From positions 1-22,900 of the forward strand of contig URNF01000023.1 of assembly GCA_900549155.1 (NCBI GenBank): DNA of 22,900 nt, read 5' to 3'. Positions 1 to 6,713 of this stretch are shown here, piece by piece. The notes below the pieces were generated by a model. It had not been told where the DNA came from. It made no database searches and saw only the letters and a program-made list of their open reading frames with translations. A program made the position numbers and the translations under genes. Every line of letters begins with the position of its first letter. The stretch's first letter is position 1. The stretch comes from an uncultured Oscillospiraceae bacterium. GTDB lineage: Bacteria > Bacillota > Clostridia > Oscillospirales > Acutalibacteraceae.

Positions 1-588
1 ATGCCCGCCGTAAAGCGAGATCATGTCATATTTCCCCTCGGAAAGATCAAGACTGGCGGACAGCGCGCGGGTGATATACAAAGGCTTTCCCGTCGCGTTC
101 ACAATGCGGGAATTGCGCACGATGATGTCGATGTCCGCAAACACCACATAGCGCAGAATGACGGTCAGTCCCGTGAAGGTGTCCTTGAGCGTCACTTCAA
201 GCGTCTCGTCACCGTCGGAAAGTCCGGGGAGACCGTCCGGTTCTTTGCTGCCCTTTTCGATCGTGTGGCTCTGATATACGAGATCCAAAAGGCGGCTGCC
301 GTTTTCAAACTCCACGCCGATCGCCGGCTCGCGGAAATCGCCGCCGCCGTAGGACGGATATTCGGTGGGAATGACATCCAGTGCGTGACTGCCGTCGGGC
401 GCCCCGTCATAGTTCGGGGTGAAGCCGGACGCGCCCGGCTGCCAAAGCTGCGACAGATCGGCGTTTTTCACCTTTTTGCCGTAATAATGGCTGAAGAGAT
501 AGCCGTGGTCGAAAACGCCGAACGACATGGTGGTGTTGGCGGTCTGCAGCGTGAACAGCTGCTTTTCCGCATTGTATGTAATGGGCAA
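1..588 (-). CDS. Alpha-galactosidase, GH36 family, N-terminal part (cut by window edge)
   Basis: This is the first 196 codons of a larger enzyme whose 3' part lies to the left of the window. The translated N-terminus reads PITYNAEKQLFTLQTANTT, followed by GYLFSHYYGKK, FTPNYDGAP, EYPSYGGGDFREPAI and a late segment YDMISLYGGH. This is the order seen in the N-terminal beta-sandwich domain of GH36 alpha-galactosidases, which release terminal alpha-galactose from raffinose-type oligosaccharides and galactomannan. The catalytic barrel is not in the window. The start is a TTG (586-588, minus) because AAGGAG lies 8 nt upstream and the resulting MPITYN start is typical of the family; no ATG fits. There is no signal peptide, so a cytoplasmic enzyme acting on imported sugars is likely. 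The gene has its own promoter and a palindromic operator candidate. The family call rests on recognised motifs, not on a search. Confidence 0.85.
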   Translation of the reverse strand, partial: MPITYNAEKQLFTLQTANTTMSFGVFDHGYLFSHYYGKKVKNADLSQLWQPGASGFTPNYDGAPDGSHALDVIPTEYPSYGGGDFREPAIGVEFENGSRLLDLVYQSHTIEKGSKEPDGLPGLSDGDETLEVTLKDTFTGLTVILRYVVFADIDIIVRNSRIVNATGKPLYITRALSASLDLSEGKYDMISLYGGH

Positions 589-625
589 GCAAAACACTCC
601 TTTTTCTCGGCAATGCCGATTTTAG

Positions 626-639
626 TTCAGTATACTGAA
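626..639. promoter_or_regulatory. Perfect 14-bp palindrome over the -10 box, operator candidate
   Basis: TTCAGTATACTGAA is its own reverse complement and covers the complete -10 hexamer of the alpha-galactosidase promoter. A short near-repeat AATGCCGA flanks it at 612-619 and 642-649. A repressor bound here would block RNA polymerase, as expected for a sugar-inducible gene. The regulator is not in the window and the family that binds it cannot be told from the site. Confidence 0.45.
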
Positions 640-657
640 TAAATGCCGAAATGTCCA
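629..657 (-). promoter_or_regulatory. Sigma-A promoter candidate for the alpha-galactosidase gene
   Basis: On the minus strand TGGACA (652-657) is followed after exactly 17 nt by TATACT (629-634). Both hexamers match the sigma-A consensus at five of six positions. It lies about 40 nt upstream of the TTG start and is the only good promoter in the 122-nt gap between the two minus-strand genes. Confidence 0.6.
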
Positions 658-710
658 TACACCGCCGTCAAAAGAAACATTTTTCCGTACGGTGCAACAT
701 TTTTGCCATA

Positions 711-2496
711 TCAGGCTGTCGGCACCAGCACCAGCGCCTGCCGTCCCAGCTCCTCATAGCGTTTCTCCGAAATGCTGCGGGAGTACTTGACGTGCGCGCC
801 GCGATAGGGGTCGGAAAAATAATAGTGCGTGCTGCTGTAGCCGATGAGCACAAGGCAGTGCTCGTTGGCGGGGAAATAATAGGTCGAGCCGTCCTCCAGC
901 GTCCACGAGGCGGATTTATAGGTCGCCAGCATACCGATGCTCGCCCACACGATACAGGGCGTGCCCTTGTCGATATACTCCTTGCACAGCATCGGCAGGG
1001 TGTAGCCCGTTTTGTCTTCCACGGTCAGGTTGCTGCCGATGATCTTATTTATCGCGTTTTTGATGACCGGCGCCATGCACCCGTAGGAAGCGGTGGTGCG
1101 CGGCGAGCCGACAAACACCTTGTAGGGATCGGGGCCGTAGCGCTTGCCGTTTTCGTTATAGAATTTGCTGCTCTTGTCGAGATACTTGTCCACGAAATCG
1201 GCAACCGAAATGTCCACGCCCGCATATTTCAGCGCAATCACCGCGCTGACGCTTTCACAGCCGGTGGGGAAGGTGGGACGCTGGGCGATGATCGGCACAT
1301 CCGACAGCACCTTTTGTCCGCTGAGCTGCACGGGGACAGTCGCGTGCACGGTGGTTGTTGCCCGCTTGACGGTCGTTCTGACGGTGGTCGTGCCGCCCGC
1401 CGTCGTTTTTGCCTTTGTTGTCGTCGGCTTTGCGGTCGCGGTCGTTGCCGGTGCAGTCGAGGTGGTGACAGGCGTTCCCTCGGGCTGCAGCAGGAAAATT
1501 TCCGGCGTCTCGCCATAGCTTTCCGCAGTGGCAAGCGCGATGATGCCGCTGTCGGTCAGGGTGGCGGCAAGCACCTTGTTTCGGAAGCTGTAGGAGAAAT
1601 GCGAGCCGTTATAGTCATAGGCGGTGACGAACGTGTCCTCTTCCTCCGTGACGGTGACAAGGCGTTTTTCGGAAAATGCCGCAAGGATTTCCTCGCTGCT
1701 CTGCAGCCGCACGGTGCCGCATTTTTTGCCGTCGATGGTGTAGACTGTGCAGGTCTTGCCGCTTCGGGTGACATAGGCATCCGGCGTCAGCTCGCACACC
1801 GTGCCGGGCAACGCGGTCTCCTTGCAGTCCCCCGCTGCGGCATCGACGGTGAGCAGCGTTTTGTTCCCCTTGAGGAGATAGAAACAGCTGCCCCGCGTGT
1901 CGCAAAGGCGCAGTTTGCTGTCAAAGGAGAGGGAATACACGACCGTGTCGGTTCTCACGTCGCTGACACAGATCTTGGCGGCGTCGATGTCGTTGAAAAG
2001 GAGATAGTTTTCGTCCTCGCTGATGATCAGCTCGCCGAGCTGCGCGTCCGTGGGAACCTTCACCGTTTTGCGCAGGGTGGCGTCGTCGGCATAAAGATCG
2101 ATCGCCCTGTCGGAGAGCTTGCCGACGAAAAAGCCGTTTGCGGTCAGCCCCGTGGTGAAATCTCCGGTGCCGCATGCGATGCGGGAAAGATTTCTGCCGT
2201 CGGTGACGGAGTGGACGGCGGTGAAGAGGGTATAGGTGTCCCGGCTGGATATAGTCCACCTTCAGCACGTCGCCGCGCGCGGTGAGCATGGCTGTGTCCG
2301 CCTGCAGATTGCCGCTGGCAGCAATCTCGGTCAGCACCGTTTCACCGGCAGCGTTGGGGTCTTGCGGGAACAGCCGCCGTTTGATCGCGTCGCGATAGTG
2401 ACAGGCAAAGCCGCCAAGCAGCAACAGCAGCACAATGAACAGAATAAAGCCGCGCCGCAGATGCAGACGCTTTCGCTTTTTTCTGTGCTTTGCCAT
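711..2496 (-). pseudogene. Membrane-anchored C39-family cysteine peptidase, frame broken once
   Basis: Two minus-strand frames together make one protein of about 594 residues. The first starts at ATG 2494-2496 and gives a basic N-terminus, a membrane segment (about residues 15-34) and an extracellular start. It runs out of frame at a GGG at 2240-2242. The second frame continues with DTYTLFTAVHSV and runs to TGA at 711. It holds a beta-propeller-like region, a Thr/Ala/Lys linker of about 45 residues, and a C-terminal papain-like domain with the Peptidase_C39_2 signatures PTGCES (Cys), NEHCLVLIGY (His) and SDPYRG (Asp). Removing one G restores a single frame. The likely role is an extracytoplasmic peptidase held at the membrane with the linker crossing the wall; substrate unknown. 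The break may be a real mutation or an assembly error. The domain itself is intact, so a shorter product from an internal start (ATG at 2063) would still contain the peptidase but no anchor. Confidence 0.75.
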
Positions 2497-2542
2497 CGGC
2501 GACACCACCCATTATACATAATGATAGTATGTACATTATAGC

Positions 2543-2571
2543 ATTATAGCCGTTGTCACCCGTGCCGTCAA
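2543..2571 (-). promoter_or_regulatory. Sigma-A promoter for the C39 peptidase gene
   Basis: On the minus strand TTGACG (2566-2571) and a perfect TATAAT (2543-2548) are separated by 17 nt. A second ATTATA on the plus strand (2535-2540) gives another -10-like box 8 nt downstream. The start codon lies 47 nt downstream of the first -10. This is one of the best promoter matches in the window. Confidence 0.7.
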
Positions 2572-2582
2572 GCCTTTTGCGC

Positions 2583-2611
2583 TTGCAAGGCGGGCGGATT
2601 TGTGGTATCGT
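2583..2611 (+). promoter_or_regulatory. Sigma-A promoter candidate for queH
   Basis: TTGCAA (2583-2588), 17 nt, TATCGT (2606-2611) lies 22 nt before the queH start codon and back-to-back with the promoter of the peptidase gene. The -10 is only a moderate match, so the call is tentative. Confidence 0.4.
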
Positions 2612-2633
2612 AGAGGGGAAAAGGAGTGCCGAC

Positions 2634-3245
2634 ATGGAAAAGATCAACTATCAACAGCAGACCGACCGCATCATAGCAGCGCTCACGGAAAAGGGGCAGC
2701 GGGAGCGCCTGCTTTTGCACGCCTGCTGCGGGCCGTGCGCGTCGTATGTGCTGGAATATCTCAGTCAGTATTTTGACATCACGGTGTTTTTCTGTAACCC
2801 GAACATCACCGACCGCGCGGAATATGAAAAGCGCCTTGCAACACTGCGTAAGCTCTGCGCCGCCGCGCCGTTTTGCCGCGGGGTGGAAATTGTGGACGAC
2901 ACGCTGACGGCGGAGGACTTTTTCGCGGCGGCAAAGGGGCTGGAGAACGAACCGGAGGGCGGCGCGCGCTGTACAAAATGCTTTTTGCAGCGCATCGAGC
3001 GCACCGCCGTTTTTGCGAAGGAAAACGGGTTTGACCGTTTTGCGACGACGCTGACCGTCAGCCCGCACAAAAATGCCGATCTCATCAACCGCATCGGCAT
3101 CGCCGCGTCGGAAAAATGCGGCGTCGCCTATCTCCCGTCCGACTTCAAAAAGCGCGGCGGCTATCAGCGCTCCATCGTCCTGTCCCGCGAATATGACCTC
3201 TATCGCCAACACTTCTGCGGCTGTGTGTATTCGATGGGGGAATGA
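2634..3245 (+). CDS. queH: Epoxyqueuosine reductase QueH
   Basis: The 203-residue protein belongs to the QueH (former DUF208) family, which reduces epoxyqueuosine to queuosine in the wobble position of GUN-decoding tRNAs and replaces the unrelated QueG. Family hallmarks are all present: HACCGPC at residues 29-35 with the adjacent Cys31-Cys32, CTKC at 113-116, SPHKN at 143-147, and FCGC near the C-terminus (Cys195, Cys197). The conserved CC and CxxC cysteines are known to hold an iron-sulfur cluster in this family. The ATG at 2634 is chosen because AAAAGGAG sits 8 nt upstream; the frame stays open further upstream but without a ribosome site. No other queuosine gene is nearby, so it is a stand-alone unit ended by its own terminator. 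Confidence 0.93.
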   Translation: MEKINYQQQTDRIIAALTEKGQRERLLLHACCGPCASYVLEYLSQYFDITVFFCNPNITDRAEYEKRLATLRKLCAAAPFCRGVEIVDDTLTAEDFFAAAKGLENEPEGGARCTKCFLQRIERTAVFAKENGFDRFATTLTVSPHKNADLINRIGIAASEKCGVAYLPSDFKKRGGYQRSIVLSREYDLYRQHFCGCVYSMGE

Positions 3246-3248
3246 AAG

Positions 3249-3284
3249 CACGGCGTCTCCGTATACGAAGACGCCGTGTTTTTT
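3249..3284 (+). terminator. Rho-independent terminator of queH
   Basis: A 10-bp perfect stem CACGGCGTCT / AGACGCCGTG (3249-3258 with 3269-3278) is followed by six T. The loop contains CGTATACG, which can extend the pairing. It lies 3 nt after the queH stop codon. On the minus strand the tail is only CTTTC, so termination of the opposing transcript would be weak. Confidence 0.9.
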
Positions 3285-3288
3285 GACA

Positions 3289-3525
3289 TCACAGGCGGGT
3301 GAGCTGATAGATGAGGTAGCCGCGCTCGTCCGCTATACGCACAATTTCCCGAAAACGCTTTATGTCGTATACATCATAGTCGGCAATATCCGAAAATGCG
3401 CGATCGTCCATCTCCGAAAGTGCACCGATCAGATTCTTGCGGTAGGATTTTTTCATCAGCTTGTTGTCATTTCTGACAATCAGATAGGCGTCATTGGATG
3501 TTCGCTCATTGTCTGTGTTGCACAT
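3289..3525 (-). CDS. Small hypothetical protein downstream of the collagen-like gene
   Basis: A 78-residue charged protein, start MCNTDNERTSND and end RGYLIYQLTRL, that I do not recognise. It has no signal peptide or membrane segment and looks cytoplasmic and mostly helical, with a middle stretch SEMDDRAFSDIADYDVYDI rich in Asp. The in-frame ATG at 3534 is an alternative, but AAAGGGG abuts it directly, while the same ribosome site is 9 nt from the ATG at 3525, so the latter is preferred. It begins only 21 nt after the collagen-like gene's stop on the same strand with no terminator or promoter between, so the two probably share a transcript. The weaker composition signal and small size leave some doubt that it is expressed. 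Confidence 0.6.
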   Translation of the reverse strand: MCNTDNERTSNDAYLIVRNDNKLMKKSYRKNLIGALSEMDDRAFSDIADYDVYDIKRFREIVRIADERGYLIYQLTRL

Positions 3526-3546
3526 GATGGGCATCCCCTTTCGCAG

Positions 3547-6138
3547 TCAAATTGTTTTTGTGAAGATTCTGCCGTGATACCAAATGGCATATGCAGCAAA
3601 AGCCTTCGGATCACTTGTCGTGCTCAGCGGAATATCTGTGGCTCCCATTTTCCAACCGTTGGGATCGCCCAAATGGATGCGCTTAATGTGACAGTTGCCG
3701 GTTGACGAAGAAGAGAAGGCTTGTCGCTTGATGATTGTGACGGTTTCGGGAATATAGATTTCTTCGAGGGTTACGGAATAGAAAGAATAAGAATGAGGCT
3801 CATAAACGGACTCTGTTCCCACTTTCGGGCGATTTTGAATTATTCCCAGCTGGGTTACCGGCAATCCGTTGTACTCTGCGGGAATGTGGATCGAGACGAT
3901 CTCATTGGCATACAGCGGGTTCAAACCAACGGCATAGCCGGTGATGGTGTAGGTCTTTTCGCCTGCTTCATTAGTACTGTTTTCGAATATCGGATCATAA
4001 ATCAAATACTCCTTTTCCGGTTGCACGGTGATGTTGCCGAGGTCATCCTGTGTTCCGTCAGTGTAGGAGAGGATCAGATTGCCGTCCACAATTTCTGCTT
4101 TTTCTATTCCGCGACCGGCAGCACCAGTATCGCCTTTTTCGCCCTGTGCTCCGGCAGCACCGGACGCACCGGTTGCGGGAACGCCGGTGGAAGTCCATAT
4201 CAACCCGCCATCGGTGGAGATTTCCCACTCGCCGGATGTAGAACCGATCCGCACCTTGGGAGCAATGCCTGCATCACCCTTTTCCCCCTTGATGTTGCCG
4301 ATGAAGACGGGGGTGGGGTTGTCGGAATAGGTGATATACAGATCGCCGTCGGTGACGGACACGGAGCGGATGCCGACGCCGGTTTCACCCTTCTCACCGC
4401 GGACGGAAAGTGCCTCCGACTGTGTGCCGTCGGTGTAGTGGAAGATGAGACAGCCGTCGGCGTTCAGCTCCACGCGGCGCACGCCGTTGCCGCTATCCCC
4501 TTTTTCACCCTTTTCCCCCATGAGCGAGCGCTCCAAAACGATCGGGTCGCCCTCGTCCAAAAGAATGACGAGCTTGTTCTCTCCGTTGAGCGTGACACCG
4601 GTCACACTGATGCCCCGGTCACCTTTCTCGCCTTTATCGCCCTTGTCACCCTTTTCGCCTTGCGCACCGGCAGCGCCGGTCGCACCTGTTGCACCGGCGT
4701 CGCCCTTGTCACCCTTTTCGCCTTGCGCACCGGCAGCACCGGTGTCACCCTTATCACCTTTGTCACCTTTTTCTCCCTGTGCACCGGGTGCTCCGGTGTC
4801 GCCTTTGGGACCGGTTGCGTTGACGCCGGTGGAAGCCCAGGTCAATCCGTTGTCGGTGGAAATTTCCCATTGACCGGTCAACGGGTTTATTTGCAGCTTA
4901 GGCGAAATACCGTCAGCGCCGGTATCACCCTTATCACCCTTGTCACCTTTGTCACCTTTTTCGCCTTGCGCTCCTGTTGCGCCGGTGTTGCCCTTATCGC
5001 CCTTGTCACCTTTTTCGCCTTGTTCACCTGTCGCACCGGTGTCGCCTTTGGGGCCGACCGCGTTGACGCCGGTGGTGACCCAGTTTTCACCGTTGTCAGT
5101 GGAGATCTCCCACATCTTGGTGGCAGCGTTGATGCGAATTTGCGGCGTGATGCCGTCTTTGCCGTCCTTTCCGCATACATTTTCAAAGGTGAACACGCTG
5201 TCATCTGTCAGCGTGACGGTCATACTGCCGTCAACAAGCACAATGCTGCGGATGCCGACGCCAGCAGCACCGGTGTCACCCTTATCACCTTTATTGCCTT
5301 TTTCACCCTGCGCACCGGCAGCGCCGGTCGCACCGGTATCGCCCTTGTCGCCCTTTTCGCCTTGCGCACCGGTCACACCGGCATCGCCTTTATCGCCCTT
5401 GTCGCCCTTGTCGCCCTTTTCGCCTTGCGCACCGGCAGCGCCGGTCGCACCGGTGTCACCTTTATCGCCTTTATCGCCCTTGTCGCCTTTTTCGCCTTGC
5501 GCACCGGTCGCACCGGCATCGCCTTTATCTCCCTTGTCGCCTTTTTCACCCTGCGCGCCGGCAGCGCCGGTCGCACCTGTCGCACCGGTGGCACCGGTGG
5601 CGCCGGTCACTTTGCCGAGATTTACCGAACGGTCATCGGTGAAATGCAGGAGCAGTTCACCGGCAGCGTTGATATTCACGCCGGAAATGCTGACACCGTC
5701 CTTACCGTCTCTGCCGTCCTTGCCATCCTTGCCGTTTTCGCCCACGGCATTGCCGAGGTTCAGCGTCGTGCCGTCCGAAAGCGTCAGAATCATCTGGCCT
5801 TTTTGATTGAAGTTTGCCGTTTTTACGCTGACCGGATCGCTTTTTGCCAGCTTCGACAGCTGCTTTGACCATTCCGATTCGGTACCCGTATAACCCGCCT
5901 GCACCGCCAGTGCATAGGCGGATTTGCCGTGCAGCGAGTCAAGCCATTCCTGCACCGTTCCGGAATAGCCGTTTTGTACCGCCAATTCATAAGCGGAAAG
6001 CCCGTTTTTCACTGTGCCCGAAGCGGTGATGCTGCCGCGCCGTTGTACCAGCAGCGCTGTCCCCGCGGACACCGCGACCGTCAACAGGAGCGCAAGCAGT
6101 CCGCACAGCACTTTCTTTACCGTCAACCGTTCTTTCAT
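3547..6138 (-). CDS. Collagen-like, modular surface protein with N-terminal membrane segment
   Basis: 863 residues. A basic start and hydrophobic stretch (about 9-31) act as a signal peptide or signal anchor. Two copies of a module SAYxLAVQxGYxGTxxEW follow (about 48-90). Then Gly-X-Y collagen-like blocks, almost proline-free and built from GEKGDKGDKGDTGATGA units, occupy roughly 134-148, 179-293, 362-409, 443-509 and shorter stretches. Between them lie seven short beta-hairpin modules ending in DGT-like turns and three WEISTDxGxxWxxTGV modules (about 333, 423 and 638). The C-terminus (about 748-815) resembles a BspA-type leucine-rich repeat (IHIPAEYNGLPVTQLG, LEEIYIPETVTIIKRQAF). There is no LPXTG sorting signal. 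ATG 6136-6138 is chosen because AGGAG lies 8 nt upstream. Bacterial collagen-like proteins form triple-helical stalks on surfaces; an adhesive or host-interaction role is inference. Confidence 0.88.
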   Translation of the reverse strand: MKERLTVKKVLCGLLALLLTVAVSAGTALLVQRRGSITASGTVKNGLSAYELAVQNGYSGTVQEWLDSLHGKSAYALAVQAGYTGTESEWSKQLSKLAKSDPVSVKTANFNQKGQMILTLSDGTTLNLGNAVGENGKDGKDGRDGKDGVSISGVNINAAGELLLHFTDDRSVNLGKVTGATGATGATGATGAAGAQGEKGDKGDKGDAGATGAQGEKGDKGDKGDKGDTGATGAAGAQGEKGDKGDKGDKGDAGVTGAQGEKGDKGDTGATGAAGAQGEKGNKGDKGDTGAAGVGIRSIVLVDGSMTVTLTDDSVFTFENVCGKDGKDGITPQIRINAATKMWEISTDNGENWVTTGVNAVGPKGDTGATGEQGEKGDKGDKGNTGATGAQGEKGDKGDKGDKGDTGADGISPKLQINPLTGQWEISTDNGLTWASTGVNATGPKGDTGAPGAQGEKGDKGDKGDTGAAGAQGEKGDKGDAGATGATGAAGAQGEKGDKGDKGEKGDRGISVTGVTLNGENKLVILLDEGDPIVLERSLMGEKGEKGDSGNGVRRVELNADGCLIFHYTDGTQSEALSVRGEKGETGVGIRSVSVTDGDLYITYSDNPTPVFIGNIKGEKGDAGIAPKVRIGSTSGEWEISTDGGLIWTSTGVPATGASGAAGAQGEKGDTGAAGRGIEKAEIVDGNLILSYTDGTQDDLGNITVQPEKEYLIYDPIFENSTNEAGEKTYTITGYAVGLNPLYANEIVSIHIPAEYNGLPVTQLGIIQNRPKVGTESVYEPHSYSFYSVTLEEIYIPETVTIIKRQAFSSSSTGNCHIKRIHLGDPNGWKMGATDIPLSTTSDPKAFAAYAIWYHGRIFTKTI
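4621..5616 (-). repeat. DNA repeat region encoding Gly-X-Y collagen-like tracts
   Basis: The coding strand holds many tandem 9- and 18-nt units encoding GDK, GEK, GDT and GAT triplets, in blocks of roughly 4621-4812, 4918-5055 and 5260-5616, separated by non-repetitive modules. On the plus strand they read as repeats of cacccttatc / gcctttttcg / gcaccggcag type. Such tracts are prone to change in copy number. The same composition creates a long, meaningless open frame on the plus strand. Confidence 0.8.
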
Positions 6139-6179
6139 TATGTTCTCTCCTCTCACAAATAGGAACTATTCTTCTTATA

Positions 6180-6208
6180 AGTATACGGGAATAGCTCCTG
6201 TTTGTCAA
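6180..6208 (-). promoter_or_regulatory. Sigma-A promoter of the collagen-like gene
   Basis: On the minus strand a consensus TTGACA (6203-6208) and TATACT (6180-6185) are exactly 17 nt apart. The transcript would begin near 6173, about 35 nt before the start codon. It is divergent from the promoter of the XRE regulator, and the two -35 regions share the same bases around 6201-6208. Confidence 0.8.
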
Positions 6209-6228
6209 GCTAAAATGGGAAGTATAAT
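6201..6228 (+). promoter_or_regulatory. Promoter candidate of the XRE regulator gene
   Basis: A perfect TATAAT (6223-6228) lies 30 nt before the start codon. The best -35 is TTTGTC (6201-6206) at a 16-nt spacing, overlapping the -35 of the divergent promoter. The weak -35 suits a self-repressed regulator gene. Confidence 0.5.
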
Positions 6229-6258
6229 TCCTGTATATGGTATGTAGGAGGAAGCATA

Positions 6259-6600
6259 ATGCTGATTTTTGACCGGCGGGAGATAGGAAACCGTTTGCTT
6301 TTCGAACGCAAACGGTTGGGCTTGACACAAAGCGAGGTTGCTGAGCGGGCAGGACTTTCGGATCGCACCTATGCCGACATCGAGCGGGGGAGCGTCAACA
6401 TGCGCGTGGAGACGGCGCTGCGCATCTGCAAGGCGCTCGGTGTTATGCCGAATGATGTTTTTACGAAGGAAGATACAGACGCCGTTGCGCGGGCGGAGAC
6501 ACTGATGCAGCAGCTCACGCTGTGCTCCTCAAAGGAGCAGACGACGGCACTGCAGCTTTTGCAGGTGTACCTACAGTCGGTGCATGAGAATATGCCGTAA
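6259..6600 (+). CDS. XRE-family helix-turn-helix transcriptional regulator
   Basis: 113 residues. The N-terminal two thirds form a Cro/C1-type DNA-binding domain: FERKRLGLTQSEVAERAGLS (about 15-34), followed by the recognition segment DRTYADIERG and then the closing helices VNMRVETALRICKALGV (about 46-62). The C-terminal 45 residues (AETLMQQLTLCSSKEQTTALQLLQVYLQSV) are helical and could dimerise. The start has an ideal AGGAGG 7 nt upstream. The gene is divergent from the collagen-like gene with 120 nt between them containing both promoters and three operator-like repeats, so local control of the surface protein and of itself is the simplest reading. A lone small regulator of this type could also have distant targets. 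Confidence 0.88.
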   Translation: MLIFDRREIGNRLLFERKRLGLTQSEVAERAGLSDRTYADIERGSVNMRVETALRICKALGVMPNDVFTKEDTDAVARAETLMQQLTLCSSKEQTTALQLLQVYLQSVHENMP

Positions 6601-6713
6601 TGGTGAGGGCAACAAAGTCGCCGGTTAGTTAAAAAACGATTGCGACCTGATTGCTTTGTCTATTGTCTTTTTATGTCGGAGATGATATACTGTGCATGAA
6701 ATGAGGTGAGGAT
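6601..6713 (+). promoter_or_regulatory. Promoter region of the envelope operon
   Basis: In the 113-nt gap, TTGTCT (6663-6668), 17 nt and TATACT (6686-6691) form a good sigma-A promoter 22 nt upstream of the GTG start of the glycosyltransferase. GAGGTGAGG before the GTG is the ribosome site. Earlier in the gap GTCGC and GCGAC (near 6617 and 6643) could pair weakly around an A-rich loop, but there is no clear terminator for the XRE gene. Confidence 0.6.

Larger units (their letters stand above)
6161..6231. promoter_or_regulatory. Three related GGAA...TTCC elements, operator candidates
   Basis: Three similar imperfect inverted repeats lie in the divergent region: AGGAACTATTC at 6161-6171, GGAATAGCTCCT at 6188-6199 and GGAAGTATAATTCC at 6218-6231. 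Read on one strand or the other, they share AGGARYTAT(N)TTC-like cores. The first overlaps the transcription start of the collagen-like gene, the second sits between its -35 and -10, and the third covers the -10 of the regulator gene. Their placement fits binding by the adjacent XRE protein to repress both directions; this is inference. Confidence 0.5.

Noticed and set aside
1..642. A plus-strand open frame over the alpha-galactosidase gene
   Set aside because: It is antisense to a well-supported GH36 start region, shows no family features, and has no ribosome site; a by-product of GC-rich codon use.
2235..2250. Programmed frameshifting in the C39 gene
   Set aside because: The site CAGCCGGGACACC is no known slippery sequence and no stimulatory stop codon is near; mutation or assembly error is more likely.
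651..2285. A 544-codon plus-strand open frame opposite the C39 peptidase gene
   Set aside because: The minus strand carries recognisable peptidase motifs; the plus-strand translation is Arg/Gly/Ala-rich without domains.
2553..2633. An earlier in-frame start for queH
   Set aside because: It lies over the two divergent promoters and lacks a ribosome site; the ATG at 2634 has AAAAGGAG at correct spacing and starts where family members start.
4600..5620. CRISPR-like repeat appearance
   Set aside because: The repeats are contiguous in-frame codon triplets within a gene, without equal-length unique spacers.
3721..5868. A 715-codon plus-strand open frame opposite the collagen-like gene
   Set aside because: It is created by the antisense of Gly-X-Y repeats (FFALRTGSAG... 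pattern) and follows the same blocks; no start signals.
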